Shown: positions 9,944 through 22,703 of the stretch, in pieces
How positions within the stretch are numbered: the stretch's first letter is position 1
How the letters are laid out: the number at the start of each line of letters is the position of its first letter
From: Pegea sp. RAD2-039
Lineage: Eukaryota; Chordata; Thaliacea; Salpida; Salpidae
Reading direction: 5' to 3'
DNA: 64,000 nt
NCBI GenBank assembly: GCA_034620365.1
Contig: JAQGEQ010000163.1
Coordinates: 248,001-312,000 of the forward strand
Notes under the pieces: generated by a model
Told to the model about the DNA's origin: nothing
Seen by the model: the letters and a program-made list of their open reading frames with translations, nothing else
Databases searched by the model: none
Translations under genes and position numbers: made by a program

Positions 9944-12900
9944 ATATCAAATTATAAAGTTTTCTGAACCAGCTGATTAAGGGTAGAGGGTGTCTTCAAC
10001 AAACAAACAAACAACAAATTGAATATCACAGATCGGGGAGACATTGATGATCAGAATTACATCAAGAAGCAAAGATGAAGTATCAGGAGGTGGTGAAGGA
10101 ACTAGCTATCAACAGAGAAACAAACAAATAAATTTTGAGGAACTGAAAAAGTCGAAGCAACAGTTATTGAAGAAACCAAAACAACAAAAACAGGTTAGTG
10201 TGTGGCTGGGAGCTAGCAGTTAATTAGTCTGATGAAGATGACGAAATAGTGAGTGGTGTATGAAAAGATAGGATTTATTCTTCTAATAAAAACACTTAAA
10301 TTATTCATCATAATCTAATAGAAAAACAAAAAGTTCTAATATCGTTTCAAGGGTTTACTTTGTGTCAGAAAAGAGAAGTTATTGCTCATTCAACTACTGT
10401 TTGTGATTAAGAGCAAAAAAGTTTGATTATTGAGTTCACTACGATGTCCTATACAACAATAGATAGATGACAACTGCTGCTACTTAACAGAACGCAACCA
10501 GTAAGTTAGCAGTTTGTTGTCGTTGCTTCACAACGAGATGGTGGTGTCGTGACAACTTGATTTTCTCAGTTAAATATGTAAACTAGATAAACAAATTAGC
10601 TAGCAGCACGTGCTACATATTTGAACATCTACAGTTTCCATCAAACCATTTTCTAGAGTGAAGTTACAATCGAAGATGTTGTTTCGAATTGAAATGAACA
10701 AAATGGGTTTGTAACAAGTTGGGTTTGTAACAAGTTGGGTTTGTAACAAGTTGGGTTTGCAACAAGTTGGGTTTGTAACAAGTTGGGTTTGCAACAAAAT
10801 GGGTTTGTAACAAAATGGGTTTGTAACAAGTTGGGTTTGTAACAAGTTGGGTTTGTAACAAAATGGGCTTGTAACAATTTGGGTTTGTAACAAGTTGGGT
10901 TTGTAACAAGTTGGGTTTGTAACAAAATGGGTTTGTAACAAGTTGGGTTTGCAACAAGTTGGGTTTGCAACAAGTTGGGTTTGCAACAAGTTGGGTTTGT
11001 AACAAGTTGGGTTTGTAACAAAATGGGTTTGTAACAAAATGGGTTTGCAACAAGTTGGGTTTGTAACAAGTTGGGTTTGTAACAAGTTGGGTTTGTAACA
11101 AGTTGGGTTTGTAACAAGTTGGGTTTGTAACAAGTTGGGTTTGTAACAAAATGGGCTTGTAACAAAATGGGTTTGTAACAAAATGGGTTTGTAACAAAAT
11201 GGGTTTGTAACAAAATGGGTTTGTAACAATTTGGGCTTGTAACAAGTTGGGCTTGTAACAAGTTGGGTTTGTAACAAGTTGGGTTTGTAACAAAATGGGT
11301 TTGCAACAAGTTGGGTTTGTAACAAAATGGGTTTGTAACAAGTTGGGTTTGTAACAAAATGGGTTTGTAACAAGTTGGGTTTGTTGGTGATAGAAGTTGA
11401 TGATGATGTTGAAGATGGTGTGAAGAAAATATCAATTATTGAAGACAAAAGTGTGATGATTTACCTGTGATGGAAGCAACCAGGACTTGTGAATTGGAAG
11501 GACATGAAGTTTTGATGCAATTATGTGAGTAGAGGTACAAGAAGTTATCTCAGTTGTAAGAGGAGTGAGGTGGTTGTGGTGAAAGACTGTCAAATTTTCG
11601 TCAAGCCGAAAAACAAATGAATACCAAGTTGCAGCACACACACAAACACATGATTGAATAAAAAACGCGCGCTTCAAATTCACTTCGCAACACACAGAGT
11701 AAAAAAGAAGGGAAAAAAAACACACACTCAAGCGCGCGCGGTTTGTCACGCTTCACTGAACAACACGACAATAGTCTTTTTGGCGAATGACATAACTTCT
11801 GTTCAGTGATTCATAACGAACGAACGAAGTCTTCTCTTACTCTGGTACTCAAACAAGCCGAGCGCGATGAGTCATCGACGTTTATTACTGGTAACTTCGC
11901 AGCTTCGGACCTTCCACGCGTATATAAACAACAATTCCTGATAAAAACATTTGATGTTTTCTCCACCATCTCGATATGATGTTGAAGGAAATCAGTTGTA
12001 GCTTCCTTTTCTACCTCCTGAATATCTGTTGAAGATATTTGTAATAAAAGTGAAGTATTTTGTCGATGAAAAAAAAGTTTGTTTAAAAATATTGTTGAGT
12101 AAATAAATTGTTGAAATTTAAATATTAATATTTTCATAAAAATAAATAAATTTGTTGAAAATGAAATTTGAGTTTTTTAATCAAGTTCTTTTTGTCGTGA
12201 TTGACAGTTGAGTTTGATTACTGGATTTAGTGAAAGTTCTTCAATGCAAATAACTTGTTGCAAACATATCAAGTTTCTTGGTTGCTACATTAAACATCTA
12301 AAGCTAGTGGCATAGTGTCACAGTACCGGTTGTCCTGGCCAGGCATGTCAAGCGGCGAGGTCAGCTGGGTGCATCAGTAACAAACTGCTAGCTGGAAGTA
12401 AGGAGTTGGTGAAAACTGATACCTTGATTGTGTTGACATAAGCACTTCGAATCCATTTCTGTTAAATAAACGATTCTAAATGCAAACTCAGCAATTTTCT
12501 ACAATGTTTATAAGATATGTATCATAAAAAGTTTTTTATCATTCAGCAGATTTACATCAAACAAAAAATTGTGAAACCACTGCTGCTGCTACTGATGAGG
12601 TTTGAGAAAACGTAAGAAGGGTTGAGTTAGTGACGCCCTTATGACGTCATGGGAACTGGCGACAAGTAGATGAAAGGGTCTTTCGGAGAGATGAAGCCGA
12701 TGACAGATCGAGTAGTTTAAATGGGCTGATTTGCGTGCTGTATAGAGATGCTTCAAGTGGACTTTTGATTCTCAATAATTAAGTAAAAATATTTGGCAAG
12801 GATTACGTGAAAATGAGAAGCATGGTGGCTAGTGAGTAAGTCAGTAGAGATACTACTTGCGTATCGCTTTCAATTACCGGTTTGAGCGTACATCAGTTTA

Positions 12901-14000
12901 TAGCTTGGTTAGTTGGTTGGTTGGCTTGTCAATGAATCAAATAAACCAGCTTTGAACCAGCCACGTGATCATCAAGCTATAAGAATATTTTACTTTTAAT
13001 TATCAAGAAATTAAAGTTGGTTTTCGAAATTTTGAAAAAAAGGGTGTTTTATTAAAAGAAAGTGAACTTATTAGTTAAATATCGATATTATCAGCGTTAG
13101 TTACTATTTTATTTATTTAGATTACTTAAACAATTTAAATGTTTATAAAATATAAAATAAATAAGAATAAACAAATTTAATTGTTTACAGAAAGATACTA
13201 AAATAGAAATATTAGATTTTTCATTATGCTGGTTACACAGAAAAGACAAATTATATGAAAGTTTTAATTGAAGTAAGAAAAAGTCAATGACAAAGATGCA
13301 AGGAAATTTGAAATATTTTCTAAATCGTTTCAAACTGTTGATTTTGATGAGAATATTATTTTTGCTGATCAGATTGTAGATATGAATAATAACGATTTAT
13401 TTGTGATTAATCTTAATTTCAGCTGAATAATAAGTTTAAAAGGAAGTAGGTTTGATATTTACAATAATTAATCTGCTATCAAAAGATCTTTATCACTAAT
13501 TATAATTATTTATAATTAATTTTTTATTACCATTTACAAATGATTTATTGTTTGGTTTATGTGTTGGTCTATAAATGAAATTTATTTATCATAAAATAAA
13601 CAGAATGAAAAATGATAAGAAATGGTGTTTTATATCTTCCTAAATCTTTGAATAAAATATTTTAAATTGGAAATTGTTGAAGTAGTTTAACATGAAGAGG
13701 AAACCAAACAAGAAAGTGAAAAGGTGAGACAAGGACACAATTTTCAAACAGATTTCCAACAAATAAATAAAAGTAACAGAACAGCAGAAATGATCAAAGA
13801 AAAGAGACATGTCAGCACTATAAGATGTAGCATGCTGGCTCTTATGCATTTATTACTTTATAAGCAAGGTGGTAATTTGAAAAGTTGATGGAGTGAAGAG
13901 GATGCTCGAGTTAAACGAGTGTATTGTCGTAGTCTCTTCACGTCATCATATAACTTACAGTAGATAAGCTGCTTTTGAAATGTTGTGTATTCTCACAAAT
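9944..14000. other. Non-coding region with satellite and CG-containing spots
   Basis: Apart from the 16-bp satellite, no gene is supported. CGCGCG-type spots lie at about 11666 and 11732. Minus-strand frames at 11432-11749 and 11811-12137 are open for about 105 codons each but show no recognisable domain. The region is less AT-rich than the stretch that follows and could hold promoter or 5' UTR sequence for the minus-strand gene to its left. Confidence 0.4.
10697..11383. repeat. 16-bp satellite array, about 43 copies
   Basis: Unit GGGTTTGTAACAAGTT on the plus strand, repeated with almost no indels. Units differ mainly at one three-base position (AAGTTGGG versus AAAATGGG, rarely AATTTGGG), plus single-base GTAAC/GCAAC and GGGTTT/GGGCTT changes. 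Three units make 48 bp, so translation has a 16-residue period (TCYKPNLLQTQLVTNP) in all three minus frames. The open frames follow from the repeat and are not evidence for a protein. Confidence 0.97.
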
Positions 14001-17000
14001 GACACCGACTCGCTCTCTAACCATATAAAGACATGTTTGAAGTTGCAGGTTTCCTCTCAATCCTGTCACACTCTATGACTAATCACAAAACGATTCTAAT
14101 GTTAATTGAAAACAGAAAGTTGAAGAAAAATGATCAAACGATTGAAGATGTAAGCTAGAAAAAGCTCTCAATAACAGAGTAATAAACTCTCTTGTGAGGT
14201 CTCAAAGGGCTAGGAAACCAAACACAGCAAAAAATTGAGACAAATTAATTTGGTAGATAATTTATAATGTCCAGATTTTACATGGATTCGAATTATAAGA
14301 AATTAGAGGTAAACCCAAGTGAGTAGATTTCAAATAAAACAACAGATTTCAAAGAAATATCAGTAAGGTCAAATAAAGAAGATATTTTGGATCAAAAATG
14401 TGAGGAAATGTGATTTTTTTCAACTAATTAAGTAGAAATATCAGTAAAAAAACCAACAAACCTTTTTGCTTGATCCCCGTTTTTGTAGATTCTGGTTTCG
14501 ATTCTTATCTGTCATTTCAAATAAGCAAGATATTAGATAAAATTGCTGATAAAATAATCTGCAATTTCAAATCTTTTATAGCAAAAAAACAATATAAATA
14601 ATCAAGTCGCGTTTTATACATTCAAATCAACAGTTTGGAATTTAATTTTGAAAGAAAATAGGATGTTCAATAACAAGGTCACATACTTGATCAACTTTGT
14701 TTTGAAAAATAAATAAGTTGACTGAAGCAACCATATTTGGCAGTTTTAATAATTATTATTGGTGAATTATATGATTAATGGATTTAATTAATTTATATAT
14801 TAATAAAATATATCATTATAATGAAAGAATGATGATATATCAACATTACAAGTGATTCTAATCATCAATAATCAGATAACTAATCATCAGATAACAACTG
14901 ATAGGAAATTATAAAAAAAAAATTGGCAAAAATCGTTTTCTAATATTTATTATATTTTAATTAATTAATGATATTTAGAAATAATAAAAATATATAAATA
15001 AGATGCCCACCATGACAATCTAACCAGCTTTATAAATTTATAATTTTTTTTACAGGTTTGGATATTAAAACAATTTTTAAACTTTCTAATACATATATAA
15101 AAAAATTTTATAAATTAACTTTATCTCAGCAACATCAAGTTACAATCGCATTAAAGATCAACTATAAGAATATAAAAACTCACCAAGAAATTGCTTCATC
15201 AAGATGGTGATTGGAAAAGAAGTGATCCATTGAAAGAAATATTCGATGAGTAGTCAGTAAGCAAGATCAGTGACAAGTGAAAAGGATTGAAAATACTTGA
15301 ATAAATTGCCTATGAAAAAAATCCAGTGTTTCAAAATATTTCATGAAAATTCTCAAAAATAATAAACCCATAATTTATCGGAAAAAATTTCTTCTATTTT
15401 ACTTGTATGAATAAATAAAATATTAAAATAATTAATTAATAAAATTATTTATTATATAATATTAATTATAGATAAGTTGTGGTTCAAACCTCTTAAGAAG
15501 TTAGATTTCAGAAAATTTGCCGATTATTTATTAAAGGCATCTTAAAATTTTTATAATAACTAGAGATCAGATTGTATTAAAAAAATCTTATATATAAACT
15601 AAGTTATCTTATATATAAACTAAGAGAATAATATATATGAAAGAGTCACTATTGTATTATATTTATCGGTAGTCTTCACAACACAATACTCCTGAAACTT
15701 CAACATAAGAAAAACTACAAAAAGGTAAAATTTATTTATCTACATAATAATTATTTCATCTTAATTATAAAAACTTTTATTAAAACTGTAAGATGAATCG
15801 CTTCAAATAAAAGCTCTGCCTCTAAGTAATGGTGGGCAGAATCCGAAATAAGAACTTATTTTTATATCAAGCTATTTAAATATTATTTTAAAATAGAATT
15901 GATAATATTCCATCTATTTCTTTGTCATCACTAAAATTAACTATGAAGCTAATTATACTTATTTTAACTTTATATTAATTTAACGAAATCAGCATTCCGA
16001 TGAAGCCATTGATGAAATGAAATATTAAGGCAATAAGGAAATAAAAGAAGGACCAATCACTAGGCCACACCTTTAAAGATATTTTTAAAGATCGAAGCAG
16101 ATTCCACACAAATTTCAATTAATAAATCAAACTGCAAGAATCTGATGGAAAAACCAGTTTACATGAAGATTTATAAAAGAAGCAGAAGTATTTGAAAACT
16201 TGGTAAAAAAGATTTTAATCTAAAGAAGATTCATTAGAATTATATGAAGAAGACACCACTGCCAAAAAGTGAAGATCAACCATGATTGAAGGAAATGACT
16301 TTTAATGAACTGTTTGAAACTTTAATTAATCAAATTAGAATGATATAAACCATGAAAAGTCAGATTCAAATTGAAACAACATGATCATATTCAAAGGAAG
16401 GATATTTACAAATTCAACTAAAGACTAATTAAGAACTTTACAAGGATCAGATGAAAAGCGTTTTGACATTTTCAATAAAAGCGCTAATTTTCAACAACTT
16501 TGGAATTGATCTTAGCACAAAAGGAACTCCTTTATTTAGCATAAGATCGATTTATTAATATTTCTAAAATTTATAATAATTTGCCGTAAATATAACTTTT
16601 AAAGAATTTTTTTAAATGTAATAAGTATATAGCTAATATCTGGCAACTTATATTGTTGCAGAGCTTAGATAATATAGAAAATAGTTGGACTTCTAAATAG
16701 TTTATCAAAATATTCTAATATTTTACTTAAGATAAATTCAGTAGACTTCTAAATTCTACATTTCTGAAGGCAGATATTTACTGCCTTGATGCAAAAGTCA
16801 TTTAAAACTGAGATAAAAACCGTTTCAATAAACACTTCTATTAATTAATATATATTTTTTATATATATTAACTTTTTCTTTCCAATCACAGGTTAAGGTT
16901 TTTTGATTTAATTTAATTAATAGAAATGCAAATGAATTATGGATACTGAAAGAAACCTTTAATAAATACAACTGATGCAATCTAGTAAGTGAATTTTTAC

Positions 17001-20000
17001 TTTTAACTATCTTTTGATTACAATTTATAGATCACAAATTTATCTTAATCACATAATTCAGTTTTTGAGTTTTACAACAATAAACGACATTTCAAATCTA
17101 CAAGAATTGCCTCACATAAATGAGTGCCCCAAAAACCGATAAGTCTTACTGCCTTAAAAACGATTAATTTTAAGCAATTCACTTCTAGCACAAAAAAACT
17201 TAGATAAAATATTCTTAAAGACAAAATAAAGAAATATTTTAAACAAAAAATCCTCTACAGAATTTAGAAATTAATATCGTTGTAAGTCTTGTTCTAAATC
17301 AAGACAATAGAGTCATAGCTTTTATATTATGCTTTGACTCTATGCCATAAATTAGAACGATGAATCAAATAATAGAACCAACAGAATGAATTATTCTTAT
17401 GATGTTCAAACCTTTTATATTGTAATAATCTATAAAAAGAAGACACTAAAAGGAAATTGCCTCATCTGAATGTCCATTTTTAACTTTGTTTTAGCTTGAA
17501 ATATCAATTTATTTCTAATATAGATTTCTTAAAACATTTATATATTAAAAAATTATTTTAAAATTTTGATTGGAATAGAAATACTTTAAAATTTTAATAA
17601 TAAAGTATAAAGCTACTTTAAGTATCTTTTTATGGAACAGAAAATCTTTCAAAGTTTAAACAATTCTTTTAGCCTCTAAAAATAGGCAAATACTTCTGCT
17701 TCTTTAGAATTTTAAAAACTCTTTGACTATCTATAGATATTACTACTTTATATTCTTAATATAAGTAATATATATCATACAAGACATTGAAGACACAACA
17801 CAAAAATTTACAATCATAATATGTATTTTCATCGGTATTTGTTAAATCTCTATAAAGATTAATAGAACTTCTTTTATTATAATAAAATTGTATCATAAAT
17901 TGTGAAAGATCTTACTTTAGGAAAGATTTTTCCAGCCTTGAAACAGTTTTCATTTAAATAATCCATGTATTCAATCATAATTAAATCTATCACAAACATC
18001 ATACCTTATAGTTATTTTATAAACATGCTAGAATTAGTAGAGAGATATTTAATAGTTTAAATAGAACTACTAATTGTTATAAGCACTAATTATTACATAA
18101 AAAGCATTTTACACAATTATTATAAAATACAACCGATAACTTAAAAATACCGTTAATTATTTCATATCTCAGATATTTTAAATTATGGCAAAGCTGCTAA
18201 TTAATTGATTGTGTTTGCCTTATTAAAAAGTAATATTATAATTAGTCTAAAATAGTTTTTAAATCATTTGATAGATACTATATTTAATGCCTTAATTTTA
18301 AATCTTAAGAAATCTCATTTATCAGAACTTGTTATCTGAAATTTACGATATCAGAGTTTCATCATAAATTATATTATCTTTAAAATTAAAGAATCTTTAT
18401 AATATTAAAAACTATTCTATTTTAGCTATAATAAAATTGATTTCATCTATTTAAAAACTGGTAATATATCCCATAAAATAATATCGTTATTTACTGTCTA
18501 TGCAGCCTAATATATAAATATATTTGACTATCAATATATAAAAACCATTATTAATTAAATTTAGGCAGCTATTTTTATAAGCTTGGAAATTGACCGATAC
18601 TTAATCAAGCTTGCTTGCTTAATATCAATTATGTAATTATTTTATTTATCTATAAGGTTAAGTTCAAAAAAGAATAAATTATCGTTATTTTTTAGGCTAA
18701 TAGAATAAAATAGTTTGCCTTCTTCCAAATACACTTGAATAGAAATTATCATATTCTAATCAAGTAAAAATGAATTAACTAATATTTATATATATATCTA
18801 TTAGATAGAAAATGTTTAAAAATATATCTTTTATTAATTAAATGTAATAGTATTACTTATGCAAGTAATTACTTAATAGTATCTTAATTCATAGCTTTAA
18901 ATGAACTTTTTATTTATTTCTTACAAGAAATAGTATTGTTTTTAAATATCAAACAAAAAACAATACACCTTAAGTACCGTAATTTATTGGATATATTATT
19001 ATTATGAAGCTATTAACGATATATAACTGGCAGAAAACAGCTTAATTTGTTATTATAACACCAGCAAACTTTGAAACTTTAATTAATCAAAAAAATGTAC
19101 AAGTATCTAACAGAATGTTAATGTTTAAAATAAAATAACAGAAAATAAACTGTTTAATATTTTATATACAGTATTTGCAAGAAGTGATGGCACATAAGCA
19201 ATATTTATATAACTATAGAATCAACACAATTAAAATATTTTTTCTTTATTAAATAAATTATTTTCTATAAAACTAAGGTAAAAATATTCTTGAAAATAGT
19301 AAGTTTTAATGTTTACGTTTTAAAAAGTTATCATAACAATTGTTATAAGCGACTAGTAAAATAAAAATCTTTTATATAAACAAAGTTGTAAACATGAGGT
19401 AAATGTTCAAAGGTAATCAGAATTTTACTATTAAAACACTTTTATATAATGAGAAAATGAACTTTATTGCTTTTCAGAATCACAACAATACATGCTACTG
19501 GACGGGTTTCAAAAACAAACGTCCAGCTTATAATATTAGCCGGAAAACTAAAAGGTAATTAAGAAGGTATTTTTATATTCAATATCTTACATAAAATTAA
19601 AATATACAAAAAATCTTTAAGTTGTATACACAAATATGTCAAAAAAATTTACCAGTAACAACTGGCACTGAAAATAAAGCAAAACGTCTAATTGTGGTGT
19701 TACAATATTTTGTAAAAAAGACAAAAAAATAAAAAAGACAATTTTGCCAAATTTCAGGTTCTAGGCCATAGTCAAATCACCACCCAGTATAGGCCTAAAA
19801 TTTTAATTTACCACTAATTACAAAAATAAATCGCATGATAACTTGCAAAATATTCCATTTATATTAAAAATAATAAAAATTTAAATATTTGGAAATTATG
19901 GGCATCACAAAATTTCCATTTATAAGTCACCTTACCATTATATTACACTCATTAAAGACATTTATTACCAAAACCAACAACAAAAATATAATAAATTAAT

Positions 20001-22703
20001 ATTACTTAATTCAATATAACAAAATAAATGTTGAACACTTTTTATTTGTTTGTTCCATTATTGAAAAATATAATGTGTTTGTATCATCAATTTATATACA
20101 ACTTACTGTCATTTATAATACACATATTTTACTTCAAGCTTGAAAAATGTGTTTATTAATAAAAGTAACTATAATACATATAACTTATTATGAGATTCTC
20201 AAATTTGTATTTCACTGATATTTTAACCAGACATTTCATTTTTGAGTTTAAGATAAAGACTATTTTTAAGTTAGTTATAAAATATGAATATAACCCACAA
20301 AATAGTTTATGAAATTATAACTTGAAATCACAAATGCACTTTAGAAAATTGGTTTTGTTATCTTATTATTTCCAAGTTTAATTTCATTTTAAATTAAAAT
20401 AAATTTCATACTAAGTTATACAACATAAAAACTGCATTTTGGGATTTATTATTTATATGAAAGATATACTGTTATTAGTAAGTAAAATATGTGTAATATT
20501 TCTTTCTAATAATGCTCTGTCTTTGTGATGATTTATATTTTATAATTAATTTTTTAGATCTATGTGGTGTTGTATAAATATATTCATTTTTACTTAAATG
20601 CTTATGACTTCTTTTTTTAATTCAATTTCAAAAAACACTGGTATTTTTTAACAAGGTTTAGATTAATATTAGTCTTATCAAAGCTCTTTTAATGGATTCC
20701 TTAAAATGTGATATATTTACTATATCATTTTATTTGTAAAACTTTGTACAAATAATTGAAAAAATATTTTTGGGTAAAATAAACCAAACCTGTTAAATTT
20801 TTTCAATTTTAATGAGATTCATGACACTAAAATTGAAATATGATAACTGAATGTTAGGTGCTTTTCAATTTCTTCTTCATCAGTATTTTATATACTAGTC
20901 CTATCTACCAAGTTTTGTAAATCTTTTCTTAGAAAAATTAGATTAAATATTTAGTTTATAAACTAAACTTTTGTTTTTACTTTCTAATTTTCTAATTTAG
21001 GTAATGGTGTTTTGGCTGTAAATATTCAGTTTTTTTAGCATAATTTGGTTTACTTACTTTAAGTTAAATGGTAGATGCATGTTTTAAGATGTAATTAAGA
21101 TGCATATTTATCATGACGTCGTATAATGGATGTTAACTTCAATTTTTTTGTGATTTTACAGAATATCTACCTGATAGCGGCAAACTGAAGCCTTCTCTTC
21201 AGCAATTTAAGATCCTTTTCAGTAATTTCACATTTTAAAAATGCAAGTTGCAAACGATCCTTTAAATAATTAAACTAATCTTTTCGTGGTAGTTAAAGGT
21301 GTTAAGAACTTGTTTGAAATTTAGAAAGTGTTTCGTAATTTTTCAATTTTAAATAAAAATGATGTTTTTCAATGATTTCATTTGAAAACTTTGACTTTTA
21401 ATGTTTATTTAAATTAACGATTTATTTAAAAGTACTAAAAAATATTTAAGTAACAGAATACCTTTGAGCGTTTTTATTCGTTTAATCGTACTAAAATCTA
21501 AAATCTAAATTCGAATATTCTTTGTTTCTTTATCTATTTTAACTGAAGTTTAAAGTCATATGAACTAGACCTTTTTTTAAATTCTTTTACCATTCTGTAT
21601 TACGACAGTTAGCTTTAGATTTTTATTGAAGGAAATTATTTTAATTGAAATTATGTCTAAGAAATTTATATTAAGAAAAGTTATGAGCAAAAGTTGTTGA
21701 TTTTTATCCAATTAAACATAAAATGATTAAGACAATTAATTTTTTTGGTGTAGGGTTTCCTAGTAAAAATATATTCTAGTTAAAGAGAAAAAAAAAAAAA
21801 AAACTTTGATAAATATTTTGTTAATTTTTACTTATAATGTTAAAAGGCACGAATTATTGCCTAGCTGCTTTATTAAATCTAAATTCAGATAGAAGTGATG
21901 CAGAATTTTTTTGAATTCCTTTTAACTTTCTAAAGACGAATTATATTCATCACAAAAGTTGTAATGCACTACTAATTTTCAGTTAATAAAACCATCTGTT
22001 GTTTAAATGTTTCGGTTTTAAACTTAAAGTTTAGATCTTTACTTGAAATTTTAAAAGTAAGTGATCTTTTATAAAAAATATTGCTTTCTCTAGGATATAT
22101 CTATATTTATGTGTTTTTTTAAAATAATTTTGTAACTTGTATTTTCTTTTAGCGTTGATTATGGTTTTATGGTCCATAAATCTTAGCATGAATCGTTGTG
22201 TGTATAGTCATTTTTTACATCACACTATCTAAATAGCTGCTCGAGGTAAGACTAGAAGTAGAATTTACAAAACTTTTATCTCTATAACTCACGTGTTTAA
22301 TTAAATGTTTTTAATTTTATTTTTGTCTTTAAAGTTTTAATTATTCAATGCTTTTTGCAGTTGTTTTATTGATGTTTATACTTATTGTAAATACGTAGTA
22401 TTTTACAGCTTACTAAGCAGTATTTTGTTTAAATCTAAATTTTAGCATTTAGTCTGCAATTTCTTATCTTAAATTTTTTAATTGCTGCAATTTTGTAAAA
22501 TTAATTGAAATTGAAAACCCTTTAATAAAATAGTTTTTGAATATTAGTTTTTAAAAGTTTGTTAACAAGACTTAATAATTGCAATTAATGTTACCAGTTT
22601 GTTTGTTATATTTTCTCATATATCAATTTAATTTTGTTGTTATTATTGATCTTTAAAAATAAAAACTTTTTTATGTTTTTTTTTTAGAAATTTTGGCTTC
22701 ATT
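14001..22703. other. AT-rich gene-poor region
   Basis: No open frame above about 60 codons and no conserved coding segment over 8.7 kb on either strand. The sequence is dominated by A/T runs and short TTAA/TATA words. The plus strand looks A-rich in the first part and T-rich nearer the strawberry notch gene. A homopolymer A run of about 20 lies at 21786-21806. I see no clear transposon ends, tRNA or other RNA gene. The right part may be 5' leader or outron of the strawberry notch transcript. Confidence 0.5.

Noticed and set aside
5031-11383. CRISPR-like arrays
   Set aside because: The units are contiguous tandem repeats with no unique spacers, in a eukaryotic genome.
10600-11448. Three overlapping long minus-strand open frames (TCYKPNLLQTQLVTNP repeats)
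   Set aside because: They are all translations of the same 16-bp satellite; the unit has no stop on that strand in any frame and there are no flanking exons or domains.
11811-12137. 108-codon minus-strand frame (EVEKEATTDFLQHHIEMVEK core)
   Set aside because: Composition is not absurd for protein, but there is no domain, no acceptor/donor chain I could connect, and the N-terminal half is AT-rich noise. Left as unsupported.
15476-15500. tRNA-like B box (GGTTCAAACC)
   Set aside because: The flanks do not form a five-pair T stem and no A box or cloverleaf is present upstream.
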